Assembly (NCBI GenBank): GCA_910587865.1
Contig: CAJUNX010000028.1
Span: forward strand, 1 to 56,458
Direction: 5' to 3'
Source: an uncultured Roseburia sp.
GTDB lineage: Bacteria; Bacillota; Clostridia; Lachnospirales; Lachnospiraceae
DNA: 56,458 nt
This document shows, in pieces, positions 1-7,345 of the stretch. Within the stretch, counting starts at the first letter, position 1; each line of letters starts with the position of its first letter. The notes below the pieces were generated by a model. It was not told the DNA's origin and did no database searches. It saw nothing but the letters and a program-made list of their open reading frames with translations. Made by a program: the position numbers and the translations under genes.

Positions 1-25
1 TTTCTGTCGCAGAGTATGATCCTCT

Positions 26-1051
26 GTGTCACAGCGGGTTTTTGTCCCGGTCCGGATCTGTAAAGTCTGCGGATATGTGATCAGAATGCCCGGAAGACAG
101 GAATGTTATTTATGTGATGACAGCGCTCTGGTGTCAGGATTGCCTGACGTTGGCAACCGCCGGGTTTTTTGCGTGCGGGAGGTGAGACGAACCGTGACGG
201 GAATCGGAACACGGGTTGGAAAACTGACGGTTGCAGCGGACAGCGGACAGAGAAAATCCGGATATATTGTCTGGAGATGCCGTTGTGACTGCGGGGGTGA
301 GATCCTGCTTGACACTCGGTGCCTGCAGCGCGGGAAGGTGACGGATTGCGGGTGTACTACAAATGTAAATAGCAGACAGCGGGACATCACGGGGATGCGT
401 TTCGGAAAGCTGACCGCGATCTGTCCTACACAGGGGCGCGGAAGGCGGAGGGGAACGGTGTGGCTCTGCCGCTGCGACTGCGGCAGGGAAGTCTTGGCGG
501 AGCTCGGCCAGCTGACATCCGGGTATCGCAGGAGCTGCGGCTGTCTTTCGCATCCTGCGCCAAAGGATCTTGCGGGCAGGAGATTCGGCAGGCTGACAGT
601 CACCGGATATGCGGGAAAAGAGAAAGGGATGCACCGGTGGAGGTGTGACTGTGACTGCGGGAAGGAGACGATTGTCGGTCAGTCTTTGCTGCTGCGCGGA
701 CGGACAAAAAGCTGCGGCTGCCTGCAGGCATCCATGTATAAGGAGAATCTGCAGCTCACGGAGGGCACATCGGTTGTTGTGCTTCGGGCAGTAAAGGGAG
801 GACGGCTGATCCGGTCAAATACGAGCGGACATAACGGTGTCTATTTTAATAAAAAGACGGGCAAATGGGCGGCACAGATCACATTTCAGGGAAAGACGAA
901 ATACCTTGGCCAGTTTTGGAAGCTTGAGGACGCGGTGCTTGCCAGACAAAGAGGGGAAGAGCTCTTTGATGATTTCCTGGAGCGGCAGGAAATGCCTGAC
1001 GGAAAGGGAATATCCGGCAGGACGGATTCTGCTGAAAAAGAAACACTGTAA
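26..1051 (+). CDS. Zinc-ribbon repeat protein with C-terminal AP2-like DNA-binding domain
   Basis: Seen: an N-terminal CxxC-x11-CxxC zinc ribbon (residues about 12-30) is followed by three similar blocks of about 60 residues. Each block has a G-x-(R/K)-F/V-G-(K/R)-L-T strand, then W-x-C-x-C-D-C-G, and closes with S/D-C-G-C. After residue about 262 comes an AP2/integrase-DNA-binding-like segment (SGHNGVYFNKKTGKWAAQI, then YLGQF). Known: AP2-like domains of this type occur in bacterial and phage DNA-binding proteins, often near HNH nucleases, but no HNH motif is visible here. Inferred: a sequence-specific DNA-binding protein of mobile or prophage origin. A stop codon in frame at 17-19 puts the start at GTG 26 or a later ATG such as 86, so the gene is not cut by the window edge. 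Confidence 0.7.
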   Translation: MSQRVFVPVRICKVCGYVIRMPGRQECYLCDDSALVSGLPDVGNRRVFCVREVRRTVTGIGTRVGKLTVAADSGQRKSGYIVWRCRCDCGGEILLDTRCLQRGKVTDCGCTTNVNSRQRDITGMRFGKLTAICPTQGRGRRRGTVWLCRCDCGREVLAELGQLTSGYRRSCGCLSHPAPKDLAGRRFGRLTVTGYAGKEKGMHRWRCDCDCGKETIVGQSLLLRGRTKSCGCLQASMYKENLQLTEGTSVVVLRAVKGGRLIRSNTSGHNGVYFNKKTGKWAAQITFQGKTKYLGQFWKLEDAVLARQRGEELFDDFLERQEMPDGKGISGRTDSAEKETL

Positions 1052-1054
1052 TAT

Positions 1055-1316
1055 TTTAAAATCCGGTGAGACGACCCCGCTGTTTGCAGACGGCATTGCA
1101 ATTGACGGGAGTATCGCGTCAAAGGTAAGGGGAACCATAACGACAAACGAAGGCGGGTGGACGACAGTCACGACGGTGTATGAATATGACGGCGTTACAT
1201 TTATGCTGGAGGCGGAGGTGGATGCCGTGCAGACGCATAATGCGGAAAGAGCGATGAAGAGCGCCTGGGGCGTGGATGCGGCAGTCGGCGCGGACGGTAC
1301 CCTTACACTGCGTTAG
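1055..1316 (+). pseudogene. Remnant of an unrecognised coding sequence
   Basis: Immediately after the AP2-like gene one frame stays open with a plausible protein composition (TTNEGGWTTVTTVYEYDGVT ... AMKSAWGVDAAV) and ends at a TAG, but it has no start codon with a ribosome binding site. Upstream the same frame overlaps the AP2-like gene and has a different, Arg-rich composition. This looks like the C-terminal end of a gene whose front was lost. The family is not recognised. A GC-rich inverted repeat (GGGCGC at 1346-1351, GCGCCC at 1369-1374) lies between it and the next gene. Confidence 0.35.
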
Positions 1317-1396
1317 GGCTGCGGGGATGTGCCGGAAATGTGGCAGGGCGCGGCTGAAAATGTGAGCAGCGCCCGCGTTTGGAATGGATGACCAGG

Positions 1397-2212
1397 ATGA
1401 AAAAAAGATGGTTAGGAATACTGGCGGCTGTGGTCTTTCTTTTGCGGGCCGGCATGCCGGTATATGCGGAACACTATAATGGCGGGGCCGGCTGGACGGT
1501 CCGTTTTACCGGAACCGACATGGAGAGCAGCTTTCGGACCGCGGATATCAATGATGCGATCTATAATCTGCAGCCGGGGAACAGTATTGATCTGACGCTG
1601 ACACTTCAGAATTCGGGAACGACGGACACGGACTGGTGGATGAAAAACAAGGTGCTGCGCTCACTGGAGGATACGCAGAAGGCAGCGGCAGGGGGCGGCT
1701 ATTCTTACATTCTGATCTGGCAGAATCCCTTGGGGCAGCAGGAGATGCTCTACAGCAGCGATACGGTCGGCGGGGAAAAGAATACGGCGGCCGTTGAGGG
1801 ACTGCATGAAGCGACGAATTCCACACAGGAATATTTTTTCCTGGATACGATGCGGCCGGGAGAACAGGGCTATATCCTCCTGACGGTTGCGCTGGACGGA
1901 GAGACACAGGGAAATGTCTGTCAGGATACGCTTGCGGATCTGGAAATGAATTTTGCTGCGGAGGAAACGGCGGCGCCGTCCGTCATCCCGAATGAATCCG
2001 CACAAAACAGAGTGAAATCGGATGTGCCGCGGACCGGGGATGAGAACCGGCTGCTTTTCTTCGGCCTGCTGACGGTGATCTCCGGCATGTTGCTTCTGGC
2101 GCTGTGCATCTGCGGCCGGGCAGAATCGCGTCGGGAGTCGTCAAAGGCGTCCGGAAAACAGGAGGACTGCACAAACGGCCGTACCGGGCGGAGAGGAGGG
2201 ATGCGGTCATGA
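1397..2212 (+). CDS. Surface protein with signal peptide and VPRTG-type C-terminal anchor
   Basis: Seen: the N-terminus (MKKRWLGILAAVVFLL...PVYA) is a signal peptide with an A-x-A-like cleavage region. The middle contains an L-x-P-G-(D/N)-S stretch followed by beta-rich text, reminiscent of TasA/CalY-type fibre proteins. Near the C-terminus VPRTGDE is followed by a hydrophobic helix (LLFFGLLTVISGMLLLALCI) and basic residues. Known: an LPxTG-like pentapeptide, membrane helix and positive tail form a sortase sorting signal, and SipW-type peptidases process TasA-like substrates. Inferred: a cell-wall-attached protein exported and processed by the SipW-like enzyme encoded 1 kb downstream. In-frame starts also exist at TTG 1379 and ATG 1388; 1397 gives the cleanest signal peptide. 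Confidence 0.7.
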   Translation: MKKRWLGILAAVVFLLRAGMPVYAEHYNGGAGWTVRFTGTDMESSFRTADINDAIYNLQPGNSIDLTLTLQNSGTTDTDWWMKNKVLRSLEDTQKAAAGGGYSYILIWQNPLGQQEMLYSSDTVGGEKNTAAVEGLHEATNSTQEYFFLDTMRPGEQGYILLTVALDGETQGNVCQDTLADLEMNFAAEETAAPSVIPNESAQNRVKSDVPRTGDENRLLFFGLLTVISGMLLLALCICGRAESRRESSKASGKQEDCTNGRTGRRGGMRS

Positions 2213-3282
2213 AAAAGATAATATGTGTTCTTGCGGCGGCGGTGTGCTGTCTCGCCGTATCGCTTTCCGTACCGGGCATAGAAGCCGCAAAATAATTGTG
2301 GTACGAGTGTAGATTACAGGTTGTATCGCTTTCCGTACCGGGCGCAGAAGCCGCATCCTATACGTATACCGTGACATTTTATGCAGGGGATCAGGGAAAG
2401 ATCAGCAGCAGCGGAATATCCGTGGACGGAGGAGGGGATTACGCGGTCACCTGCGACGGAACCACGGTACGGATCACGGGGCTGACTGCGTCAAACCATG
2501 TACGCTTTCAGAACAGCGCCGTTATGCCTGAGGCTGACAGCCGGTATTATGTCAAAGGCGTCCGCATGGGAGGGCGCGATAACAACACGGTGGATCTCTC
2601 CTATTTTCCGGTAGAGCGCGATCAGGATTATGTGGTTGCATACGGGATCCGGGGAGAGCTGACCCGGTATACCGTCAATTATGTGGACTCGGACGGAAAT
2701 GCCCTGTATCCGTCGCAGACCTATTACGGAAATACGGGCGATAAACCGGTGGTGGCTTATCTGTATGTGGAGGGCTATCAGCCGCAGGCTTATAATCTGA
2801 CAAAAACGCTGCAGAACGATGCGGGTCAGAATGTATTTACGTTTGTCTGCAGAGCGGTGGCGGCCGGACAGACAGAAGAGGGAACCGGCGGAAATGCGGC
2901 CGCGGGGGCAGGTGAAGCTGCCGACGGTAATACGGGAGGCGCAGGTGAGAATGCAGAAAATACCGGCGGTCTGGCGCCGGGAGATGCGGGTGAAAACGCC
3001 GGAGCCGATGGTCAGGCGCCGGGAGACGGGCAGGATGCGGCCGGGGATGAAAACGGCGATGGCGGAGGACAGGAAGAACCGCCCGGGCTTGTCGACATCG
3101 ACGATCAGGAAGTCCCGCTGGCAAATCCGAATGTCGGCGGCGACGGGACAATCGCGGCAGCCAATCGCGGGAAACGTCAGAATATGCTGATTGCCGGGAT
3201 GATCGGGGCGTTATCACTGGCAGGAATCGGAGCCGGTTTTTTCATTTATCTGCGTCTGAGGAAAGGGAAACATGTGTCATAA
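2209..3282 (+). pseudogene. Secreted MucBP-like surface protein interrupted in its signal peptide
   Basis: An ATG at 2209 opens a signal peptide (MKKIICVLAAAVCCLAVSLS) that stops at TAA 2293-2295 after 28 codons. The same frame then continues uninterrupted to 3282. Codons 17-27 (2257-2289) recur at 2323-2355 with 31 of 33 identical bases, exactly 66 bp apart, so removing one 66-bp unit restores a single ORF with a normal A-x-A cleavage site. The mature part holds beta-rich segments, a MucBP-like module (YTVNYVDSDGN ... GYQPQAY), a Gly/Ala/Asn/Asp-rich low-complexity stretch (about 2880-3090) and a C-terminal membrane helix with a basic tail but no clear LPxTG. The locus is either a fresh pseudogene or a switchable gene. 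Without restoration, a TTG at 2296 would give a protein lacking a good signal peptide. Confidence 0.65.
2257..2355 (+). repeat. 33-bp direct repeat pair flanking a stop codon in a signal peptide
   Basis: Copies lie at 2257-2289 and 2323-2355. They differ at two adjacent positions (AT versus GC) and are separated by a 33-bp spacer that contains the in-frame TAA. The period of 66 bp preserves the reading frame. Confidence 0.9.
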
Positions 3283-3772
3283 GCTTCTGCCGGCAGTGTG
3301 CAGCGCATTGTCGGCAGTTATTCTGTTTGTCGTGGCGGCGGTCTGTGTTCCCATGACGGTGCCGCGGCTGTTCGGATATGATGTTTACACGGTGATAAGC
3401 GGAAGCATGGAACCGGCAATACCGGTCGGGAGCGCGATTTTTATAGAACGCGCAGAGCCGGAAGAGATAACGGCGGGGGATGTGATCGTCTTTTACCGCG
3501 GAGAAGCGGTCATTACCCACCGGGTAACAGAGAATTATACGGTGACCGGTGAATTTATCACAAAAGGGGATGCCAATCAAAAAGAGGATCTGACTCCCGC
3601 CGCGTATGAAAGTCTGGTCGGCAGGGTGGCATTGTCGATTCCTGCAATCGGGTATATTCTTGCCGCGTGTTCGAATGCTACGGGGAAAATATATCTTGCC
3701 GGCGGAGTGGCGGCTGCCATTCTGCTGTGGCTGGCAGGAGGTCTGCTGCGGCGGGACGATGAAAACGGATAA
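3272..3772 (+). CDS. sipW: Signal peptidase I, SipW-like
   Basis: Seen: an N-terminal membrane helix, the catalytic serine box SGSMEPAIPVGS, the box GDVIVFYRG, then VITHRV where bacterial type enzymes have lysine and ER/SipW-type enzymes have histidine, and the C-terminal box TKGDAN. A second membrane helix lies near the C-terminus. The length (166 aa) fits SipW. Known: Ser/His-type signal peptidases such as Bacillus SipW cleave TasA-like matrix proteins. The gene overlaps the end of the preceding surface protein by 11 bp, so it belongs to the same operon. Inferred: it is the dedicated processing enzyme for the two upstream surface proteins. Confidence 0.85.
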   Translation: MCHKLLPAVCSALSAVILFVVAAVCVPMTVPRLFGYDVYTVISGSMEPAIPVGSAIFIERAEPEEITAGDVIVFYRGEAVITHRVTENYTVTGEFITKGDANQKEDLTPAAYESLVGRVALSIPAIGYILAACSNATGKIYLAGGVAAAILLWLAGGLLRRDDENG

Positions 3773-3787
3773 CCTGAAAAGATTTTC

Positions 3788-3817
3788 TTTGCAAGAATGC
3801 GGGTGGTTTGTTATAAT
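3788..3817 (+). promoter_or_regulatory. Candidate promoter for the short guaA
   Basis: TTTGCA at 3788-3793 and TATAAT at 3812-3817 are spaced 18 bp, followed by an AAGGAGG ribosome binding site about 10 bases before the ATG at 3850. No purine-riboswitch-sized leader is present. Confidence 0.5.
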
Positions 3818-3849
3818 GAGTCAGAAAAAAACGAAGGAGGCCCATTCCA

Positions 3850-5142
3850 ATGAAACAGGATTTAATCGTAATTCTGGATCTCGGCAGTACACAGAACACG
3901 GTCGTTGCCCGCGAAATCCGTGAGCTTGGCGTTTACAGCGAGATTCATCCGCATGATATTACTGCTGACGGCTTAAAGGCGCTTGAAAATGTCAGAGGGA
4001 TCATCTTAAACGGCGGGGAAAACCGCGTTGTGGACGGACAGCCCGTTCAGATCCGGCCGGAGCTTTATCACCTTGGCATACCGATGATATCCATTGATTA
4101 TCCGCAGTCAGAGTGCGCGGTGACATTCGAGAGTCTTCCGGACCGGGAGGCGTTAAAACAGTTTATTTTTGAGGAATGCAGGGCACATGCAAACTGGAAT
4201 ATGAAGAATTTCATCGAGGATCAGGTAGAGCGGATCCGTCAGCAGGTCGGGGAGAAAAAGGTGCTGCTTGCTCTTTCCGGCGGCGTGGATTCTTCCGTTG
4301 TGGCGGCAATGCTGATCAGAGCGATCGGGCAGCAGCTGGTGTGTGTCCATGTCAACCACGGCCTGATGCGCAAGAATGAATCCGAGAGTGTCGTAAATGT
4401 GTTCCGCGACGAGCTCCATGCAAATCTGATCTACGTGGATGCCACCGAGCGTTTCCTCGGTAAGCTTGAGAATGTGTCTGACCCGGAGCAGAAGCGCAAA
4501 ATCATCGGCGGCGAATTTATCCGTGTGTTTGAGGAGGAGGCAGGAAAGCTCGAGGGGATCGATTTCCTCGGACAGGGAACGATTTACCCGGATATCATTG
4601 AGAGCGGTACCAAAACGGCAAAGATGGTAAAATCCCACCATAATGTAGGCGGTCTGCCGGAGGATCTGAAGTTCGAGCTGGTGGAGCCGTTAAAGCAGCT
4701 CTTTAAAGATGAAGTACGTGCCTGCGGCGTGGAACTCGGCCTGCCGCATGATATGGTCTATCGTCAGCCGTTCCCGGGTCCGGGACTCGGAGTGCGCTGT
4801 CTTGGCGCGATCACGAGAGATCGTCTGGAAGCGGTTCGCGAATCCGATGCCATCCTTCGCGAGGAGTTCGCAAGGGCAGGGCTGGATAAAAAGGTGTGGC
4901 AGTACTTTACGGTCGTGCCGGATTTTAAATCTGTGGGGATGAAGAACAATGCGAGAGTGTTTGAGTATATGGTGATTATCCGCGCGATTAATACGGTTGA
5001 CGCGATGACGGCTTCAATTGAAAAGGTGGACTGGGAGATACTGGAGAAGATTACGAACCGGATTCTCGCTGAGGTGGATCACGTGAACCGCGTGTGCTTT
5101 GATATGAGTCCGAAGCCCCCGGCGACGATAGAATTTGAGTGA
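3850..5142 (+). CDS. guaA: GMP synthase paralogue with degenerate, shortened glutaminase domain
   Basis: Seen: the ATP-pyrophosphatase half is intact (LALSGGVDSSVVAAM P-loop, VKSHHNVGGLP, RQPFPGPGLGVR) and ends in PPATIEFE like a normal GuaA. The amidotransferase half is cut to about 115 residues. The nucleophile elbow that reads GLCYGAQ in the second copy (54841-56415) reads SIDYPQS here, so the catalytic Cys is gone, and the segment holding the His-Glu pair is absent. Length is 430 aa against 524 in the other copy. Known: GuaA uses glutamine-derived ammonia to aminate XMP. Inferred: if active, this copy depends on free ammonia or on another glutaminase. It has its own promoter and ribosome binding site. 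The gene is immediately followed by a recombinase-remnant island. Confidence 0.85.
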   Translation: MKQDLIVILDLGSTQNTVVAREIRELGVYSEIHPHDITADGLKALENVRGIILNGGENRVVDGQPVQIRPELYHLGIPMISIDYPQSECAVTFESLPDREALKQFIFEECRAHANWNMKNFIEDQVERIRQQVGEKKVLLALSGGVDSSVVAAMLIRAIGQQLVCVHVNHGLMRKNESESVVNVFRDELHANLIYVDATERFLGKLENVSDPEQKRKIIGGEFIRVFEEEAGKLEGIDFLGQGTIYPDIIESGTKTAKMVKSHHNVGGLPEDLKFELVEPLKQLFKDEVRACGVELGLPHDMVYRQPFPGPGLGVRCLGAITRDRLEAVRESDAILREEFARAGLDKKVWQYFTVVPDFKSVGMKNNARVFEYMVIIRAINTVDAMTASIEKVDWEILEKITNRILAEVDHVNRVCFDMSPKPPATIEFE

Positions 5143-5185
5143 TGAAATGGGCTTTAAAAGCCTGGTATTTATGCGGAATGCAAGC
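5137..5185 (+). other. Candidate attachment-site tract at guaA 3' end (first copy)
   Basis: Starting in the last guaA codons, this 49-base tract is matched at roughly four out of five positions by the DNA after the second guaA (56410-56458), although it lies mostly outside the coding sequence. It contains a dyad, GGCTTT-A-AAAGCC. Recombinase remnants follow directly. Inferred: an attachment site or hybrid attachment junction. Confidence 0.45.
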
Positions 5186-5200
5186 AAATTTGTTTAAACA

Positions 5201-5219
5201 TTGGCAACGATTTGGCAAC
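5201..5219 (+). repeat. TTGGCAAC direct repeats, 11-bp period
   Basis: TTGGCAAC occurs at 5201-5208 and 5212-5219, one helical turn apart, just outside the guaA 3' end. Short direct repeats of this kind next to an attachment core resemble arm-type integrase binding sites; this is inference. Confidence 0.4.
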
Positions 5220-5412
5220 ATTTTTCACATCACGCACTAAATAATTACATTAATGGCAGATGAAAAACCTTGCTGATTTGCGCGAGCAATGAGGAAAATG
5301 GGGATGCCTGCATTTCCATTTGATGAATGCCGCGACAACCGCACGATAGTGCGGGTTCAGATATGAAAGCTGAATATCGGCAAGGTCTTTTTGCGTTGAC
5401 AATGAGCCGGAT

Positions 5413-5436
5413 GGACTTGTGCTTGCACAAAAGTCC
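5413..5436 (+). other. Interrupted palindrome in the post-guaA mosaic
   Basis: GGACTTGTGC pairs with GCACAAAAGTCC with a two-base bulge. It lies in the 5143-5478 stretch, where I see no convincing gene, only this and shorter inverted repeats (for example GCAC-GATA-GTGC near 5341). It could be a terminator or a relic of a transfer or replication signal. Confidence 0.3.
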
Positions 5437-5478
5437 ATTTGGCGAATGTCCGTCATCGAGCCGTTAGGCGAGATATGC

Positions 5479-5625
5479 TTATTTCTGTTTTTTCTTTTTC
5501 GCTGTTTTCTTTTCGTCTTTCTCAATTTTCTGAAATTCCTCCATGAGCATATCGCTGACCGCCTGCGAGGGGACTTTCGCCCAATGCTTTGATGTGCCCA
5601 GTTCAGGGTACTTGTACCGCCACTG
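5479..5625 (-). pseudogene. C-terminal remnant of an unidentified mobile-element protein
   Basis: Reading leftwards from about 5625 the frame gives PQWRYKYPELGTSKHWAKVP, then a Lys-rich tail ending in KKKKQK and a TAA at 5479-5481. There is no start codon, and the right end runs into the integrase remnant on the other strand near 5620. The composition is typical of a real protein C-terminus, but I cannot name the family. Inferred: a leftover of a conjugative or mobilisable element joined to the integrase fragment by deletion. Confidence 0.4.
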
Positions 5626-6008
5626 AGGAAATGCAGGAGTACATCAAAATGCTTTATGACATCAAGCCGGACGAGCGTTTATTTACGGTCACAAAATCCT
5701 ACCTCAATCACGAAATGGAGCGAGGGGCGAAGCAGGCGGGCGTTAAGAAAATCCGTGTCCACAATATTCGCCATAGTGTGGTTTCGCTCTTAATCAACAT
5801 GGGATTTTCGGTACTGGCGATAGGGGAGCGCATGGGGCTTGAAGCGGAGAAAATCACTTGCCGTCACGCCCACTTATTCCCCACGGTGCAGACGGAAATG
5901 GCGGAGAAATTAGAAATGGAGAGAATGACAAAGGAGGAAAATCCTCTGCTCCTGCAAGGGCAGTCGCATTTTCCTGCGGAAAACAGGGGCATCCGGAATC
6001 ATGCATAA
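5620..6008 (+). pseudogene. Tyrosine recombinase (integrase) C-terminal remnant, catalytically dead
   Basis: Seen: only the last third of a tyrosine integrase remains. Box II is recognisable (VHNIRHSVVSLLINMG, with the H-x-x-R of the family), followed by IGERMGLEAEKITCRHAHLF. In related integrases this stretch reads like GH-x-x-x-x-x-T-Y-x-Y-AHLFP; here the Gly-His is Gly-Leu and both tyrosine positions are Cys and His, so the nucleophile is lost. No N-terminal arm- or core-binding domain is present. Its position directly after guaA suits an integrase that used the guaA 3' end. ATG codons exist (5589, 5623), but the fragment cannot be a working recombinase. Confidence 0.75.
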
Positions 6009-6012
6009 AATA

Positions 6013-6042
6013 TTTGCAAAACTGCATCACAGAGAATATAAT
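6013..6042 (+). promoter_or_regulatory. Candidate promoter for the YhcG-like gene
   Basis: TTTGCA (6013-6018) and TATAAT (6037-6042) with an 18-bp spacer, followed by an AGGAGA ribosome binding site near 6115. Confidence 0.4.
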
Positions 6043-6128
6043 AAAAGATAAACTGTGTGCGGGAAATTGTAGAGGAAATGTATGTAAAAGTATTGTAAAA
6101 ATAAGACTCTTTTTAGGAGAGAATGACC

Positions 6129-7175
6129 ATGAGTGAAATTCAAAATTACGATGAGGCTGTCCAAACAATAAAGACTGCTATTTTGCAAAGCCAATATAAT
6201 GCTTCCAAAATTGTGAATGAAAAACAGCTGATGCTGTATTTTGGTATTGGAAAGTACATTTCTTTAAACTCCCGGAATGGTTTTTGGGGAAAAGGAGCGA
6301 TAGATGCGATCAGTGAGCGGCTGGACAAAGAACTGCCAGGTCTTCGGGGTTTTTCGGCGCGTAATCTTCGATATATGCGTACATTTTATGAAGAATGGAA
6401 AAAACTGGATAACTCGCCTGTAAACTATGATAATAATGTGGGTTCAAATTTGGCACATACATGTGCCAAATTGCTTAATGAATGTAATAATGAAATTTGG
6501 AACACGCTTGTGCCAAAAACGCAGGAATTCCCCATGGAAGAGTTTTTGAGTATTGGATTTTCACATCATCGACTTATTCTTTCAAAGACAAAAGATGAAG
6601 ATGAAAGACTTTTTTATATTAAAAGGTGTGCGACAGAGCGGTTTAGTTATGAAACTCTGGGTAGAAGTATTGCATCGGACGATTATCACCATCAGGGCAG
6701 ACTGCCAAACAATTTTTATGAAACACTTCCAGCAGCGGATCAGGCATTCCGGGCAGTTAATACCTTTAAAGATGAATATTTGCTTGATTATATCAATGTG
6801 GAGGAATTGGGCATTAGAGATAGAGAGGATATAGATGAGAAGGTAGTAGAAAATGCGATAATCCACAATGTGAAAATGTTCATTCTCACGTTTGGCAGGG
6901 ACTTTACATTCGTGAGAAATCAATACCACCTTGATGCTTTTGGCGAGGACCAATATATCGATCTTTTATTTTTTAATCGAGAATTAAATTGTCTCGTAGC
7001 AGTCGAATTGAAGACAGGAAAATTTAAGACATCATATTTGGGACAATTGTCAGGGGATTTAAGCGTACTTGATAAATTTGAGAAGAAGCCACATGAAAAT
7101 CCTGCCAGTGGTATTTTTCTGATAATGGAAAAGGTGTTAATCTGGGTTGTTTTGGGAAAAAAGAAAATGCTGTAA
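6129..7175 (+). CDS. YhcG-type PD-(D/E)XK nuclease (DUF1016), C-terminus replaced
   Basis: Seen: the N-terminal DUF1016 region (IVNEKQLMLYFGIGKYIS, FSARNLRYMRTFYEEW, SIGFSHHRLIL) and the nuclease core, where YIDLLFFNRELNCLVAVELK supplies the D...E-x-K residues. After NPASGIF the sequence leaves the family pattern and ends in an unrelated hydrophobic tail (VLIWVVLGKKKML) read out of frame across a second coding fragment. Known: YhcG proteins are putative nucleases often found in restriction or defence islands. Inferred: the catalytic core survives, but the last 30-40 residues were lost when two sequences were joined near 7105. ATG 6129 sits better behind AGGAG than ATG 6123. Codon use is AT-rich, unlike the flanks. 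Confidence 0.75.
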   Translation: MSEIQNYDEAVQTIKTAILQSQYNASKIVNEKQLMLYFGIGKYISLNSRNGFWGKGAIDAISERLDKELPGLRGFSARNLRYMRTFYEEWKKLDNSPVNYDNNVGSNLAHTCAKLLNECNNEIWNTLVPKTQEFPMEEFLSIGFSHHRLILSKTKDEDERLFYIKRCATERFSYETLGRSIASDDYHHQGRLPNNFYETLPAADQAFRAVNTFKDEYLLDYINVEELGIRDREDIDEKVVENAIIHNVKMFILTFGRDFTFVRNQYHLDAFGEDQYIDLLFFNRELNCLVAVELKTGKFKTSYLGQLSGDLSVLDKFEKKPHENPASGIFLIMEKVLIWVVLGKKKML

Positions 7176-7315
7176 TTGCTGATAAACTGAAAAGAGTTTT
7201 TGCAGAATGGATTGATAACGGACATAATAACTTTGATGATGAAAATACTATAATTCTATGTGTAGAATTAATAGATGGACTGTTATATTCACATGGAACA
7301 AAGTATGAATTTTAG
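7109..7315 (+). pseudogene. C-terminal fragment of an unidentified protein
   Basis: In a different frame from the YhcG-like ORF, a fragment reads WYFSDNGKGVNLGCFGKKEN, continues through FAEWIDNG and VELIDGLLYS and ends in KYEF at TAG 7313-7315. It overlaps the last 67 bases of the YhcG-like ORF and has no start codon of its own. This is best explained as the 3' end of another gene joined to yhcG by deletion. The family is not recognised. Confidence 0.4.
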
Positions 7316-7345
7316 ACTACAAATTGAAATCTGGAGAAAAAGAAA

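Noticed and set aside
3773..3849. Purine riboswitch before the short guaA
   Set aside because: The whole gap is 77 bases including the promoter, too short for the aptamer plus expression platform, and no conserved core is visible.
5340..5440. Origin of transfer at the interrupted palindrome
   Set aside because: No relaxase gene or recognisable nick site is nearby. Kept only as a low-confidence stem-loop.
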